From contig NC_134367.1 in the NCBI RefSeq assembly GCF_035582795.1, positions 83,187,062 through 83,251,061 on the forward strand: a stretch of 64,000 nt of DNA, read 5' to 3'. Below are positions 35,201 through 50,200 of the stretch, one piece after another (within the stretch, counting starts at the first letter, position 1; every line of letters begins with the position of its first letter). The notes below the pieces were generated by a model. It was not told where the DNA came from. It ran no database searches and worked only from the letters and a program-made list of their open reading frames with translations. The position numbers and the translations under genes are program-made. Source of the DNA: Mycteria americana. Lineage: Eukaryota > Chordata > Aves > Ciconiiformes > Ciconiidae.

Positions 35201-38200
35201 GCCCCACCCTAGGTCATCAATGCAGAGAGGAGGTGACCTGCGTTCTGTTTACTTCAATACATACTGCAGCTTAAGAGGCTTTTGTGTGAAGTTTTGAGCT
35301 TCTACATGTTTTGTGTTCTCATGAGCCTTCAAGCAATCTTTGGAAGCCACAGGCAAACTAGAAGAATAACAGGGAAATGTGAAGCTTTGTATAACCTGCT
35401 GTATAAAATGTTTACTGTATGTCAGACATTGGTCTTACGTGTTACAGTTATAACAGTGCTCTCTGTTCCTTTTATTTTTCATTTAATTTATTTTTTGTTA
35501 CCTATCAATGCATTTTTGCTGTAGTAGCAACTATTTATAGTTACCATAGTAGTAACAGTTATAAATAGGGATTATGAAGTTGCCCTCTTTTTAACTTGGT
35601 CATCTCCTGCAAAGAGGCATTGTGATAATTCTAGTAACTGCTACAGCCTTGACTGTAAATAGCTACTCCCACTGCAGGGGCTAGATAGCTGGGAACTGGT
35701 AGAGGAAAGAACAACAACAACAAACTCCTCTTTACTCCGAATTTTAGATTCCTGTTTTGTAAGACATTCCTGTTTTTGTGAGAGTGGAAGCTTTCCATGC
35801 TGTATTTTTATTTCCTTCTACTTTGCTTTTTGCTATTATTGTGTCTTTACTTTCAGAAATCTGTTTGCTTTTAAATGTTTTCTGGAGACTGGTCTATCAG
35901 TAGTTCCTTAAATAGACTGTAAACTAATATACCATATAGATTATTTGGGGGTGGGGGAGGGGTAACTTTAAAGGAAATTAGATAAACTAAACTTTAAATG
36001 ACAAGTATATATTATGGTTGTGAATCAGATATTTCAGCTGTTCCTGAATAGCATAGTCCATAATTACTTCCTAAAAAAAAAAAAAAATCATATGTAGAAG
36101 TAGATCGTGTATTGTATTTTGCAATGCTGTAAAGTATTGCAAAATAATGATTTTTTTTTTTTTTTAAGAGGTTGAAGGATTTCTGCAAATACTGCTAGTT
36201 TTCCGGAATACTTTTTTGAAGCCTTTGCATGTGTTTCTCATTGTTCTTACTTAAGCAATAATTAAAATTCTAGTCTGGAATAAACATCATGCTACCAGAA
36301 CTGTGTTTGGCTGGTTGATTATTTTTATGGTAAGAATCTACAGAATTTCAGAATCTGCAGTAGGTATCAATGAAAGTTAAACTGTTCCTCCTTCCAATGT
36401 CGGCTTTGCTTTTTCCTGAAGCCATTGAAAATGTATTGGTTAGTAAAAGAAAATGTGTAGTATCTTTTAACTGTTTGCTCATGTTCTGAAAGCTGCTCTT
36501 TTCAGTTTCTGTTTTATGATTGCAGTGCTCCCAATGGGGAAGAAATACTAAATGAATCTGAAGTCAAGCTAGATGCTGTCCGACGGAAGATTAAGCAGGT
36601 TGCACAAGAATTGATTGGAGAAGACATGTATCAGTTCCACAGAGCTATATCTCCAGGTAAATTACTTCAAAATAGGGAAAGTATGCTATTTTGCACTAGG
36701 CTCAGATTCTCTTTATGTAGCAGTGGTTCCTCTTCATGCCGCAGGTCTGAATTTGTCATATTTCTATGGTTATAAATCAGGACTCACATTAATCTTTGTT
36801 GTTAGCAAAGTTAGCTCTGGTATTAGAGAGGCTATTGCCCTACAGTCGTCTTATCATTGCAGTTAAATGAAGATTTAAATGGGAGACTACAACTGGAAAA
36901 ATTTGGACCCTGACCTAAACTGAAGTTGGGAGTAGTTCTAATGAATGTACTGGCTGGTCTTCTCTGAGAGCAGTATGTGCAACACACTCATTTACTCCAC
37001 CTGAAGGGTTATAATTTCTAGGAGGAGAGCAGGAGCGACTATCTTGTGAAATGATCCCATTCTGAGTTGATAAAGTTCATGAATTAAGATCCTTAGATTA
37101 GCATTTTCTGTCTTCTAAAAACTCGGAATGTGCTTCTGCCTCTGTGTTACAAGCATTAAATCAGAGTTTATATCTGTTTCAATCGCATCTTTTTCTGCTC
37201 TTCTCTGTAAATAGCAGTCTTTACTGACATCCTTGAGATACTAAGTCCCAGTGCTTTCATGACTCTTGCTGTCAAATCATATTTCGTTGCTGAATCTTTG
37301 CAGACAATCTGAATCTTACCTAAAATTGTTATGCCTTGTTTGTGGCAACACAGGAGTAAAATATGTAACTGCTTCTCTGACATCTTGGTCATGGCGTGAA
37401 AGTGTCTTGTGTTTATCGATCTTGTTTTAAACATATTGGAATGCTGTATATCTTTCCTTGTTCAGGCAAGACTTCTTCAGCTAAGGAGAGCTGAAGATTT
37501 GCCCTGAATGATTTAATTGTTTAAAAATATCCATAGGATTGATTTGATAAACCAGCAGCAAATACATCTATGTAATTTACAAGACAAAACAGTGCACAGA
37601 TTAACTTGTACTTATGTCTTACACAAACTTAAGTTTGTTAAGAGTGAGACAGCTCTTAAGTGAAAGCTCACTTTGGCACTTCTGAAGCAGAAGGAGCTTG
37701 CCATGCTAGTCTTCAATGGCTCTAATTCAGTTCCACAGTCCTCTTACCTATGGTGCATTGGGTTGTTCAAATTAAATACAAGTAGTTATTCTTAAAGAGC
37801 CACTTAATCTGTGTGCATCTTGCTGCTCTTTATAGCTTAGTACTGTAATGAGGCAATGAAAAGAAAGAGATAATTCAAAACTCTGACACTACAGATGGCC
37901 TCAAACTGTGAACAATACTAGTCCAAGTATATTATGAGTATCTTGACATGCTGAAAATGTGTTTGGATTTTCATTTGAAGTACTGCTTGTAAAAGATGAA
38001 AATCCTTGCATTCAGTTTTGTGAAGAAAAATTTTTGAAAGTTTTGTTGAGACTCGTAAACCTTGTCTGAATGACCCCTGAAGTTTGTAGTCCCATGTGAG
38101 TCATATAATGCTATCTACAGAACAGCAGCGTTTGAGGTCTGCTACCTCATGAGTCTTTGTGAGACCTTATGGTACAAGCTCTCAGCCTTGCCATGTGAGC

Positions 38201-41200
38201 AAAATTGTTGCAGGGTAGCCAGTTACCCTGCATCAGCTGCTTCATCTGAATTGTCTTTATTTTCTTAGTATGTGGCTTCATGTGGGTAAATTCAAAGAGG
38301 CGTACCTACCTCTTTTTACTGAGGGGCAGCTTGCCTGGAATTAGCTTGCATTAATCTCGGACGTAATAGAGTATGCCTACATAGCAGACATACGGAAACT
38401 TATCGTGCAATAACTTCTGTGTGTACCAATGTCTTATAAAGCAAGTGAGCAAACCTGACGCTAGGTTTCTACTTCCAGATTCTCTCCTTTGAGTAGAAAA
38501 AATTACTGGTTTTGGTTTTTAAAAAATACATCTTTTCCAACCCTGAAAAGTTAGATTTTTTTTTTGTAGGAAAGATATGTAAACTTAAGCTAGCCATAGC
38601 AACCTGAAAATAAAGAAATTAATGAAAAAATTTCTCTTCAGGTTTGTTTTGTGTATTTGGTAAATACTCATACACAGTCAGCTACACTGATTCTCCTGCG
38701 TAATTGATTTCTGACTTGCATAAAGATATCTGTTAATATCAAAATGGGCCTGAATAAACTCTTTAGAAAACAACTGAAAATATGCTATCAGAAACAATTC
38801 AGCATTTCTAAAACTTTTCCCCAGTGTTTTAAATCTCAGCCTCCTAAAATGACTAAGATGTATTTGTCCATTGCAGAGCAGGCCAAATGACTATAGACCT
38901 CTAGCAGAGGAAGTTAGAGGCCTGCTGCATGTGTATGATGACTCAATGCCTCCACAGCTGCAAACCTTTTAGAATAGAATATAATAGACTATTTCAGTTG
39001 GAAGGGACCTACAGTGATCATCTAGTCCAACTGCCTGACCACTTCAGGGCTGACCAAAAGTTAAAGCATATTATTAAGGGCATTGTCCAAATGCCTCTTA
39101 AACACTGACAGGCTTGGGGCATCGACCACCTCTCTAGGAAGCCTGTTCCAGTGTTTGACCACTCTCTCGGTAAAGAAATGCTTCCTAATGCCCAGTCTAA
39201 ACCTCCCCTGGCGCAGCTTTGAACCATTCCCATGCGTCTTATCACTGGATACCAGGGAGAAGAGATCAGAACCTCCCTCCCCACGTCCCCTCCTCAGGAA
39301 GCTGTAGAGAGCAGTGAGGTCGCCCCTCAGCCTCCTCCTCTCCAAAGCAGACAAGCCCAAAGTCCTTAGCCGCTCCTCACAGGACATTCCTTCCAGCCCT
39401 TGTACCAGCTTTGTTGCCCTCCTGTGGATGCAGTCAAGGACCTTCACATCCCTCTTAAATTGCGGGGCTCAGAACTGCACACAGTTATATATACAACAGC
39501 ACATTCGTAACACTTGCATGGGACTTGGAGTGAGATTGTCATAGAATTAAAGAATTTTCTTACTACAGTCTTAAGACAACTTAAGAGAATGAATCTTATT
39601 CACCTCTCTAGGTAAAAAGAAAGGATGACAAAGAGGTATTAGTACACTAAATAATAAGGGGGAGGAGAATTAGACTCTGCTGTCCATCTTTCCATCAAGC
39701 AGGTGTGCAGTTTCTCAAACAAATGCCTGAACTTTGCGGTTTTGTGGACAGAACTAAAAGATAGAAATACTGAGCCCCTCCCCCCCCCCCCCCCCCATTG
39801 CATTTCTGGACTTAGAACTGGGAATGGCTGTACTTTTACCTTTTTCCTCTCTTCAGGTGACATGAATAAGTGGCAAGTCTGTGGAACCTCATCAGTTGTA
39901 TAATACTGCCTGGCCCTGAGATCTCCCTGTTGTTTCTGTATTTAGGTACTTCTTGCCTCATTAAGAAGACTATATAAAATCCAACTGAAATAAGTTGCCT
40001 GCATTCCATTTCTGTAGGTCATCCACAGGGTCTACTTAAATTCTAGCTCTTCTACGTGATGTCCCTCTGTGAGAGGAGTTTGTGCCAGCTGGTGTCCATT
40101 GTGCATGTTTTGTAAGGGCACGTGTTAGAACATACGCATGTGTCACTGAGAAGACAGGGAATGCTTTTAGGCATTGTTTAAATGAGCTCATGTGTATGAC
40201 AAGTATGAAATCCAAACTTTTAGCCAGAGCTTTAGTCTTACCTTGTTCATTAAATCCTCCGCTCTCCAGTTAGTCATTGGGGTCGCAAAAAAAGGAATAT
40301 GCAGGCTTAAAGACTTGTAGATCTTGATCGTGCTGAAGCTAGGATCAAGGAGGTGTCAGAGATGTGAAGATGTTTGATGTCAGGATTATGAAGCTGAGAT
40401 AGAAAACCTAGAGACATGAAGAATGAGGAGACAGTTAGATAAAGAGCAACTGTGAGAGGGAATGCTTTATTCCCCCTGTCCCCCACTGTTTATGAAGAAC
40501 TAATTGGGAGGGAACCAGTGATAAGAGTTAAGAATGTTGCTTTTATTTTTGTTTTTAAGTCTAGTGTTCTTTAACTGTTGCTTTGCTTTTGTTGCAGTGG
40601 AAAAAGCTTGCATGCCTTTTTGAAAATAAATGTAGCTAAGAAAAGTGCTAGATCTTTTGTCTCTATGTATTTCCTAGAGCTGTAAGTCTTGACCTTCCTT
40701 TCACCTAGTTTTCAATTCTGATTTTGTATTTTAAATAAATTCTGGAGAACTAGTTAAAATGCTTTTATGAACAAAACCATTGCCATTAAACTGCTTTTTT
40801 TCTTCAAAAAAGAATAAAGAAATGCCTATGTCCCATATCTCAAAAGCAGCGTGTCCAATTAACCTCAAACTTCCTAAAAATATTCTCCTTTGTCTTGAAA
40901 CCAAACATGAAACATCCTCCTGCTCCCCACCCTACCTCTCACAGAAAGAGTAAAAGGGATCAAAACTGGGCTTATAGTGGAAATCATCGTAGCAGCCTTA
41001 ACTGGGGAATCATGACTGTCTGCATAATAAAGCTGCCTAATACATATTTTATTCAGTGTAATAACTGTTGGCCTATAAATAGAAGAGTGCTATGAGTATA
41101 ATGCTTGGGAATATTGTTTGCCACTTGTAATTGTTAAATGCTTTTTTTGGGGTTACTCCAAGCAGTTGTTCTTTTGACTTGAAGATAAAACAATTCTGGC

Positions 41201-44200
41201 AGAGCACTAAAGGAGTTTCATGCTTTCCCTCATTAAGAATAGTGCTAATGGCACGCAGGTCGTTTCCCCAAAGGACACTTGCATGAGCTCAAACACTGAG
41301 TATAGCACTAATTGAACAACAACAAAAACTGATGACTGTTTTCTACACGTTTCTTAACAGTACAGATTGTCCCAGGGGATGATTAAACAAGCAAACAAAG
41401 AGATACTGAAATAATGAAGTCTTTTTTTAATGTAGAGCTCTTCATTTGTTATGTTAGAATGTTCTGCTTTGTTGATATTTTTAAAGCTTTACTATTTGTA
41501 ATATAGAATTCCTGCTCCTTTGCCCCACTTTGCAGTGTATACCTTATATATCCTGTGAGGAAATGTGTACTGTTTCTTTAAAATTGTTGTGAGACCCTGT
41601 GCAAGAAAAGGACTGAAAAAGATTGTATGAATTTATGAAAGGGAGGAAGAAATTTTTCAGGATTTTATATATGCATATATGTGTGTTTGGGTATTTTTAT
41701 ATATATATTTAATGCTAAAATACTAAGGAAAACATCAATGGTATACAGGAAAGACCTGTACGAGCCCTAAAGACAAGACATGTTAGGATTTATGGAATTA
41801 TTCTAAGATTGTCGTAGTGTTGTAAATCTGCTCTGTATAAATGCAAAACTTGTGTACTGCAGAGGGAAACTAAGAGTTGCTTAATAGGTTGGCATTGTGC
41901 AGGATTGAATGGAGTACCTTTTTAACATGATTTTGCTAAATGAAATCTCCAGCTATCTGAAGACTTACTCAATTTTTTGTCCCGTAACGATAAAGGTGTG
42001 TGAGAGAATTGTAAGGCTTTTGAGGTGTTAAACTATTGTCTATAGGGCAGCTTGACTGAAAAACCTCTTGGAGTGATAGTTTTAACTACGTGTTGATGTT
42101 TTTACAATGAGGTCATTATACTTGCTCTTAGCAGAATCTAGGTGTGGTAATCTCTTCACAGCTGATAGCCGTACATAAGACAAAATATGGAATGAGGAGC
42201 CCATAATTCTTCTGGGGCTTCTTCAGTAGCGTGGCACAGTAGATGCAACTAGTGCATTGTTGGCTGACCTTTCTGTTTGCTGTGTGCCTGTGCTAGCAGC
42301 ACTGGTGAGTGGAGTGGTGTGCACAGAGAAGCTCATTAGCTCTTTATCATGTCTGCACTTGCTCTCAATAGGATTAGATGATGAGGCTGTAAAATGTCAG
42401 CACCTTGTCAAAACTATTGCTCTGTGACTGCTTCTGCTGCTGATGATGCGGGAAATGCTGTGTAAAAGTTCAGCATTGACGCAGTCTAACACATAATTTA
42501 TCTTGTGCAGGCACTATTTGTGTTCTGAGAGAATGATATAATGGAGCTTATTTCTGTCTCCTGCCTTTTGCCATTTAGAGTCACTTTAGGTGTGTAATCA
42601 TACTGCAAAAAACTGCATTGCTGGATTGGACGAAGTCAGTTAAGTCTGTGTAAATGAAAAGGAAATACTTTAATTGTGCTAGAATACCGTTTTTTAGCTG
42701 CAGTATGTAGGACCACCAGACATGATGCTGTAAGAAATGCTATGGAGATGGGTGAGGGCTGTCCAAACAGGCCAGATTTAGATTACTGATTATTTAAGTA
42801 ATATTGGGTTTTTTGGTATTATATGAAGGATTCAGATTAGAACACGAACTGAAGGAACTATCCACGTAATGATTTCTGTTTTACCTGTTTTTTGATTCTT
42901 AACTTTTTCACTCATAATATGGAAAGAACATCTCATACTCGAGCTGTGCTAGCCACCTTTGTATTTGTAGACACGTATGTATTTCTGAAATAATACCAAG
43001 GTAAAGAACTATTCTGCGCATCAGGAACAGTAGGACATTTTTTTTCTTCTTAAAGTTTAAAAACTGTAATAAAAATAGGTGGCATATTTAATCATAGGTT
43101 GGTGATACAAAGGAAAGGCTTTTTACTGCATGAGGAAGGTATCATGAATTGTAAACATCTCACCCAGGAAAAGACTTGAATACACCTAAAACTTGAAAGG
43201 AAAGCTATCCATGAAGGAAGCAATCAGGTTTCTGCAAGATGGTGGGAAGACATAACAACACAGGAACAGGATGTAACTGAAGAATTAAAGTTAATCTCTT
43301 TGCTGTTGTGGGTGAGAGGTAAAATGCCAGAAATGGAAACAAAGTTTCCTGATTATACTGGAAAATTAATAGAATTTGCAGTGAATAAGCTAACATTTTT
43401 GTTAATTTCTTTGTTTCTCTGTTTGTTACTTTCTCTGTTTCTCTGATGTTCTCACACCACCAAGTGTACCAACAAACTTTGTCAAACTAATTTTCTTCAT
43501 CCTGCAAGTTGCTTATTTGAAACTTGATACCTTCAGCTTGTTGCATTTTACTACACCTTGATTATTTCTGGTTCATGCCTTTTTTTCTAGGTTCTTGTAG
43601 GGAAAGTGAAAAATCAGCAACTGCAAAGCCTCTCACTTTTTACTTTCTGTTGTGGGTTTTGTTTGTCCATACACAAAAACTTAAAACAAACCTAGGAAAA
43701 TGAAAGTGAATTCAGACATGACCAAATAGGGCATGCAGTATGTGAGCATTGATTATCAGCTGATCCCTGAATGAGCCATTGAGTTCAGCATAAGCCGTAA
43801 ATTCAGCAGAAGCCGTTGAGGGCAGCATAAGTCTGTAAGCAAAGCTATATACAGTCTTTTAAAGATGCGTGCTGTGGATTGGGCCAAAGATTGTCCATTC
43901 CTAGTTCTAACTTAAGACCTAGCTGTCCTAAAGTCCTGCAGTACTATTATGGCAAATACTGCAGTTATTTACATGACAATCTGAAACTAGTGACGTTGTT
44001 TGTCTTTGAATTCAGTTTCACAGCTAGCAAGTGGAGGAGACCTTGTGCTCTGGCTCAGGAATTTTTTTTCGACCTTGCAGCTGTTAACATCAATAATTCA
44101 CAGACCAGAGCTCTCCATCCTTTACAGGAACCAAGTGCAGGTGGAACATGAGAGAAGACCAAAAAAAATCTATGAACCTTTTTTGTTTGTTTGTTTAAAA

Positions 44201-47200
44201 TCACACAGGAGAATGTGTCAGAGGAACTCCATTCCAGGAAACAGCTAGTATAGCGCATCATGATTAGGTTTTTGTTTTGCAGTCATGTGGTGAGAAATAG
44301 GGGTTGGTGAGTGGTGATGTACCTTTTTTACCATTTCACCAGATCTATATTTATGAGGGTAAATGGCCACTATTGGTACTTCTGACGTGCCAGTGAGTTG
44401 GGGCTATTGCATGGAAACAACGTCATCTTGAGGAGAACTTTCACTGGGGTTTGAACTGAAGAAGCTGTGTTGTGTTAGGTGCTCTTCCGTCTTTGATCAT
44501 TGAACATCCTGGCTGAGTCAGAGCTTCCTTTCTTTGGTATCTTGAACACTTACCCTCAAGGCTGTTAGTAGTGTAAAATTTAATCTAACTGAATGACTTT
44601 TAAAACTCTGTATCATTTATCAAGGCAATTGGAGGTAGTCAAAGAGATCAGGAAGACTACTTGTCACAGGAGTAGTTTGGGGGGTTTTTTTGTTTGTTTT
44701 TTAAGAACTCATGTAGAACATTGGCTGCTCTTCAGAATTACTACATTTTTTGGGGAAATAAACACTCCTCCCCCCCTTCAGAACAAAAAACTTGGTTACA
44801 AAAGTAACCATGGTACATCCCTCAGGTCTTCAAGTAGGAGCAAAATGAAAGCTTGTGAATTTCTCATCCACAATGAGTCATCTGCAAAAAAACTTAGCAT
44901 TTGTCATTTGTACACGTGTTTCTGATAACAATAACAAAAAGGCTTGATTAAACTGTTCTATGCAATGAGAGGTTAAAATATTCTTTGCAGTTCTCTACAG
45001 GGTTTTTGTGCCTGTTTGGGGAAATAATTTAACTCTCACAGGCACCTGTGCCTATTAAATAGGAACCTATATTTGTTTCTGTAGTTACTGGGAAAACAGA
45101 CTAATCTTGGGATTACCTTTTCCCTAAAGTTGGTGTGTATTCAACTTTAAACAAACTGCAAACAATATTAACACTTCAGTATCTGAAATACATCACTTCA
45201 ACACATGCAGCTAGAAGGGAACAGAACTTCTTGGTGGTTACAGATGTGTCACATAGGGTGGTTACAGATGTGTCACATAGCAATTGACTAATCAACAAAG
45301 CATTCAGGGCTTAATATGAGAAATGTGCATCAATTTAATTATTGATATAGTAGTAAACCAGTTTAGACAAATCACTGCTAGATGTAATACACATTCTTTA
45401 ATTATATTCCATTAGTAATCAGTTCAAGGTTATTTAAAATAAGTTTTTCTGACAAATATTCACATCTGGGTTTGTCCTGTTTCCTAAAGTAATTTCAAAA
45501 CTGAATTGATAAAATGGAGCAGTTTGTTTATGTGGATGTGGACTTAGTTTTTTCTCTCCCCAGTTCCCTTAAAAATTTAGACTACTTGTATCCCTACCTG
45601 CTATAATGACTCAGCTTTTGGTATTACTCAGTGAATAGAAACAGATTCCCCCCCCCAATTTGTAAGCTTTTATGGACATTTGTTCTAGTGCCTTTATTTC
45701 TATTTATTAGTTAGTCCCATTTTATAAAATCTGTCCCTGAGTGGAATTCTTCTTTTAAGCCATTTTCCCAACAGGATGTCCAGAGCATGCCTGTCTCTGA
45801 GGATAGCTGGCTTTATGCTCTTTCAGTGTACTGTTACAAAATTAACCTTTGACTTCATGCCCACAATCAACAAAGCAGTTGGATTGTTTCACAGCCTCAG
45901 CTTTAGTTTAATTACTTAAATTTTTATCACTTGTGCTTGGAAAGAGACATGTGAATCTATGGAATCATTGCCAAGTCTGCAGAGAACTTAAATGGAAAAA
46001 GACTGAGGTGTGAATTGTCAGTTTCATCTTGTCAGGACGCTGACTGTGAAGTAAAATGATTTAATTTGTGTATTAAATTTATTGCTTGTACTTGTATCAG
46101 TTGATGTACCTGGTTGATTATTTGCTTATTTCATGAGTTCTCCCCTTCATTGATCAATATGCTTGTAGAAGTGGGTTCTTGAAGTCTACCATCCTCCCCA
46201 TATTCTGCAGAGCTTAGTAATAAGGGCTCTCCAGTTTAACTTTGGTTTTTCTCTGTTTGGGATTTGGGATTTCCACAAGAATATGACTCCTTTTTTTTTT
46301 TCTGGGTTGGGGTGTGTGTGTGGGTTTCGGTTTTTTGTTTTCATTTTGTTATTGTTGGGGTTTTTTAATGAGAATGTAACTTGCCAGCCTAAACATGATG
46401 ATAAGATAGAGCTGTGGCTGTGCTGTTTTGATTTTGTAATGAATTTGCAAGTGGGTAGTTTCACATGACTCGCCCTGTAAATAATGTGCCCCACCCTTCA
46501 TATAGTCATCCTGGAAGAAACTTGCAGTGTATATTTTCTTACCATCTTTCTAGTGGCTGCTATTGGCCTGGGATTCCTGCTGCACCGTTTAGGGGAGGAG
46601 CTGGGTAAGAAAACACAGGCTGTCATCTGCTTGTGTCCTAAGCGTCAGCAGAGACTGCTCTGTGAACAAAAAGATACAGAGAAAGAGGAAAGAAAGAGGA
46701 TGAAGGGATAGAAGGAAAATGAGTTTGAGCAGAAATAGGGAGAGAAGAAGCTTATTCGGGAAGATGACAGGTAGCATTGGCATTGCTAACCTTAAGAGCT
46801 GAGGGGCATGAAATCCATTTTAACCCATTTTTTAACCGTTGAACAGATATTTAAAGGAGGAAATGATGTAAACAAAATTTTAGGAGAAAACTTTCACCTC
46901 TTGCTTGATCTGTCATTCTGGGTTAAAACTTCGGTGCATGCATGCATGTATGTCTCGGGTGGAATTAGATTCTGTTTACCCTAACCTGACTCCTGCAATT
47001 AAGGAATTTCTATTCTTTACTCAGTTTTTGAATAGAACTATCTTTTCCTACCCCTTATGCATTCATTTGACTCTTGGATTGAGTGCTCCAATGACTTGGT
47101 TTTTTGAAGAAACATGATTTCTTGCTAAGTTTCTTAGAGAAACTGCTTAACAGTTCTTTCTCAGAGCTTGCATATGTAGATAAGGATAAATGTCTTGAAT

Positions 47201-50200
47201 ATCAGCTGATACAGCTGGCAAAAAAAGTGCACAAACTTTCAGGCACAAAATCTCCTCCTTTACAGATAATATGTGCTCAGAAGATATCTCAGTGTAACTT
47301 TCTAGTTCTTATGTAGAAAATAAATTTTCAAAATATAGAAGGAAGCTGTTATACTGGGTCACTGTAACTTGTCACTAGTACAAGCTATTTATATAGAGTA
47401 AATGTAATAAAATATCAAAATACTTAAGCATTTTGTTACCTTACATCTGTAATTGTAAGAAGTGCTAGTAGAACTAACAGCGCTTTTAATTGGGATTTTC
47501 AGTCTGTGTACTAGGAAAAAAAAAATTACATAAAAGGCAGTCTTACAAACTATTCCATTACTGGCAGCTCAATCCATAAATAAGCCAATTTTGGAATAAA
47601 TCCAAAACAAGAGCATAAGGGGAAAGGTATTGTTGGATGGTGTAGTGAAATGGGATGGGGTTTTTCACCTTGGGGATTATTTGCTGAAAATAGCGGATGT
47701 CCTACCATTAAGCTAAAACATAACATGTTTAAACATCCTTCTACCTGCACATGGAAACACCTTATTTCAAGGTCTTGGGTCATTGAAGTGTCATGTTGTA
47801 GCTACTTCTGGAGGAAGAACTTTAAAAAGAAAAAAAAGTCAAATATGATTATTTTTTGCAAAGTAGTTGTTACCAGGATTTGTTACTAGTCTGTTTGTAA
47901 TGGTAACAACTTTAAATGAGGTTTTTTAAGGCTTACTTGTAAACAGTGGGAGATAGATTCCCTAATTGTGAAAAGGTGACAAATGAGACTGTGTGTGCAA
48001 CATTCACATGGTGGCGTTAAACACAAGAAGCGAGAAGAAGGGTAGAACATGTCAGCTAGGGTGGGATGGTGGAAGGAAGCAAAAATGTGTGTGTGTACAC
48101 ATACATGTAAGTATGCCTATATAAAAAAAATACATAAAAATGAATGAACGGAGGAGCCAAACACTTATACTGGAAAAGAACAAAATGTGTGTGGAGAAGT
48201 AGTAGAGTGGAGTGAGCTGAAACTGGAAGTTATGATTGACTGAGAAGACTGTTTACCAAAAAGTTTGAGAGCCGATTTGATCTCTCTGAGAACTTGGGAA
48301 AATGTCAAGTTGATTCTTCATATGTGATAGTCTTCTCCACAGATAGCAGGGAGAGATTCTCACAGATGTTGTCATGTTGAATGCTGCTGTATCTGGTAGC
48401 TTACAGCTTATCCACAGAAAAAGCCAAAATTTCGTAATTAATTACTGGCCGTGTTACATGAGAGGGTATGTCAGGAAAAGAATGGGTGATGAAATCTACC
48501 TCTCTGCAACTTCTGAAGTTATTTATCTTAGAAGATCCTGAGTAGCTTTTATCTAGTATTTTTCTATTACTTGTGCCCAGAATGTTTTACTTGAATTCAG
48601 CTGATTAAATTATTGTATTTAATTGGCCTTGCTGCTCCCTGTGTGTGTTCTGATTTGTGAACAGCGGTGCTGAGCGTGGCTTTGGTTGCTGGATGTTTAT
48701 TCTGCTTTTCCCACTGCTGCTGTCAGAAGCATAAAGGGTGCAGGCTGAATTGCCTTTCTGAATTGCCTGTGCTCACCTTGCAAATACATATTTAAAAGGA
48801 AAAAATGCAGGTTACTCGTCATGCTTTTGTGATTGTGATGTGGAAAGCCTTCTACAACTGAATTTTCCCTTGAGGTTACCTCTAGTTTTTCAGGGGTATT
48901 TCCACCCTCATCTGGTATTCAAATCTGTGTTCTCTTCTTTCTGATTTAGACTTTTTCTTTGATCCAGATGAACCTAAATTTGCTGCTTCCTGCATATGTC
49001 TCTAGGCTGAGGTCCTGGCCCTGTAGAGGTCAGTTGAGGATTTTAAGATTAATCTAATGGAAACAGGTTTCTACTTCTGGTACCCTTGGGTACCTCCACA
49101 TTTTCTCACTTTATGCACTGGCAAAACTATTGTCTAATCCTGGCCCTCTTGCAGTGTGATACGGCAGTGTCACCTCTTTGCTTCTCTTGAAGTGAAACCA
49201 TCCCCTTAAAATGGCTCAGAACGGCTCTGCTAGAGCCATCTCTGTCATGCTACAGTCTGTTCCTTTCACGTCCTCCTGTGGCGCTTTCTCTGTCCATAGG
49301 TCAGATATACATGTGCATTGATTGTGTCTTCAAAACTTTTTTTTAGCTTAGTCCTGCCATGGCTCTTTGTTCCATGTTTGTTTCTTCTTTTTTTCCACCG
49401 ACGGTGCCAACTTCAGCTTTCTGCTCATGAACTTTTCCCACATGCTTTCCCCAAATCTGCTCTCTACACATGAGGAAACACTGACAGAACCTGTGAAATC
49501 GCTGTCTGAACAGCTCTTTTTTAGATCTCACCTTCGCTATAATGCATACAGAAAATCACCATCTGCTAAGTAGGTAGTGAGAGGTAATTGTGGCAGGTGG
49601 CTGCAGATGGCATACAAATCCGGTACAAGCTATATTTATTATCCCATCTTTTATTTCCTTGCCAGCACACCACCTCCTTTTGTCCCCCTGCATGCCTTGT
49701 TTTTAGAGTATTAAGTTCTTTTGGATAGAGCTGTTGTTCAGTATATTCCTCTTGTTGGACATCACAGTCCTGTCTGGTTGATTTTTTTTTTTTTGTCTGG
49801 AGTGATTTGTACAACAGATGGTTTGTCCTGAACATGAATTTCACCTAACCTGCGTGTTTTAAGGAGCCTGCTCACTAATTCCCACAAAACAGAGAAGTAG
49901 GAAAATTCAGTTTTAAACAAGTATCTACTGTTGCTAATAAGATGAAACAAAGGAAACTTTTTTTTTTTTGGTAGGTGAGCTGCCTTGCTTTTGATTTATC
50001 TGCAGTCTTTTTCTCTGCATTGTGTCCTGTGTATTTGTGAACTCGTGAAATACTAATCTGCACTCTCCATCATACAAATGCTGTATTTTAAAAGCTTCAT
50101 TATCATAGAATGGTTTCGGTTGGAAGGGACCTTTACAGATCATCTAGTCCAACCCCCCTGCAATCAGCAGGGACATCTTCAGTTAGATCAGGTTGCTCAG

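Noticed and set aside
39538..39556. Second CR1 3' terminus (CATAGAATTAAAGAA) next to the first copy
   Set aside because: Only about 9 bases match the CR1 terminus and no CR1 sequence follows.
43775..45280. Tandem repeats as a CRISPR-like array
   Set aside because: Units are contiguous without spacers and the genome is a vertebrate; these are ordinary tandem duplications.
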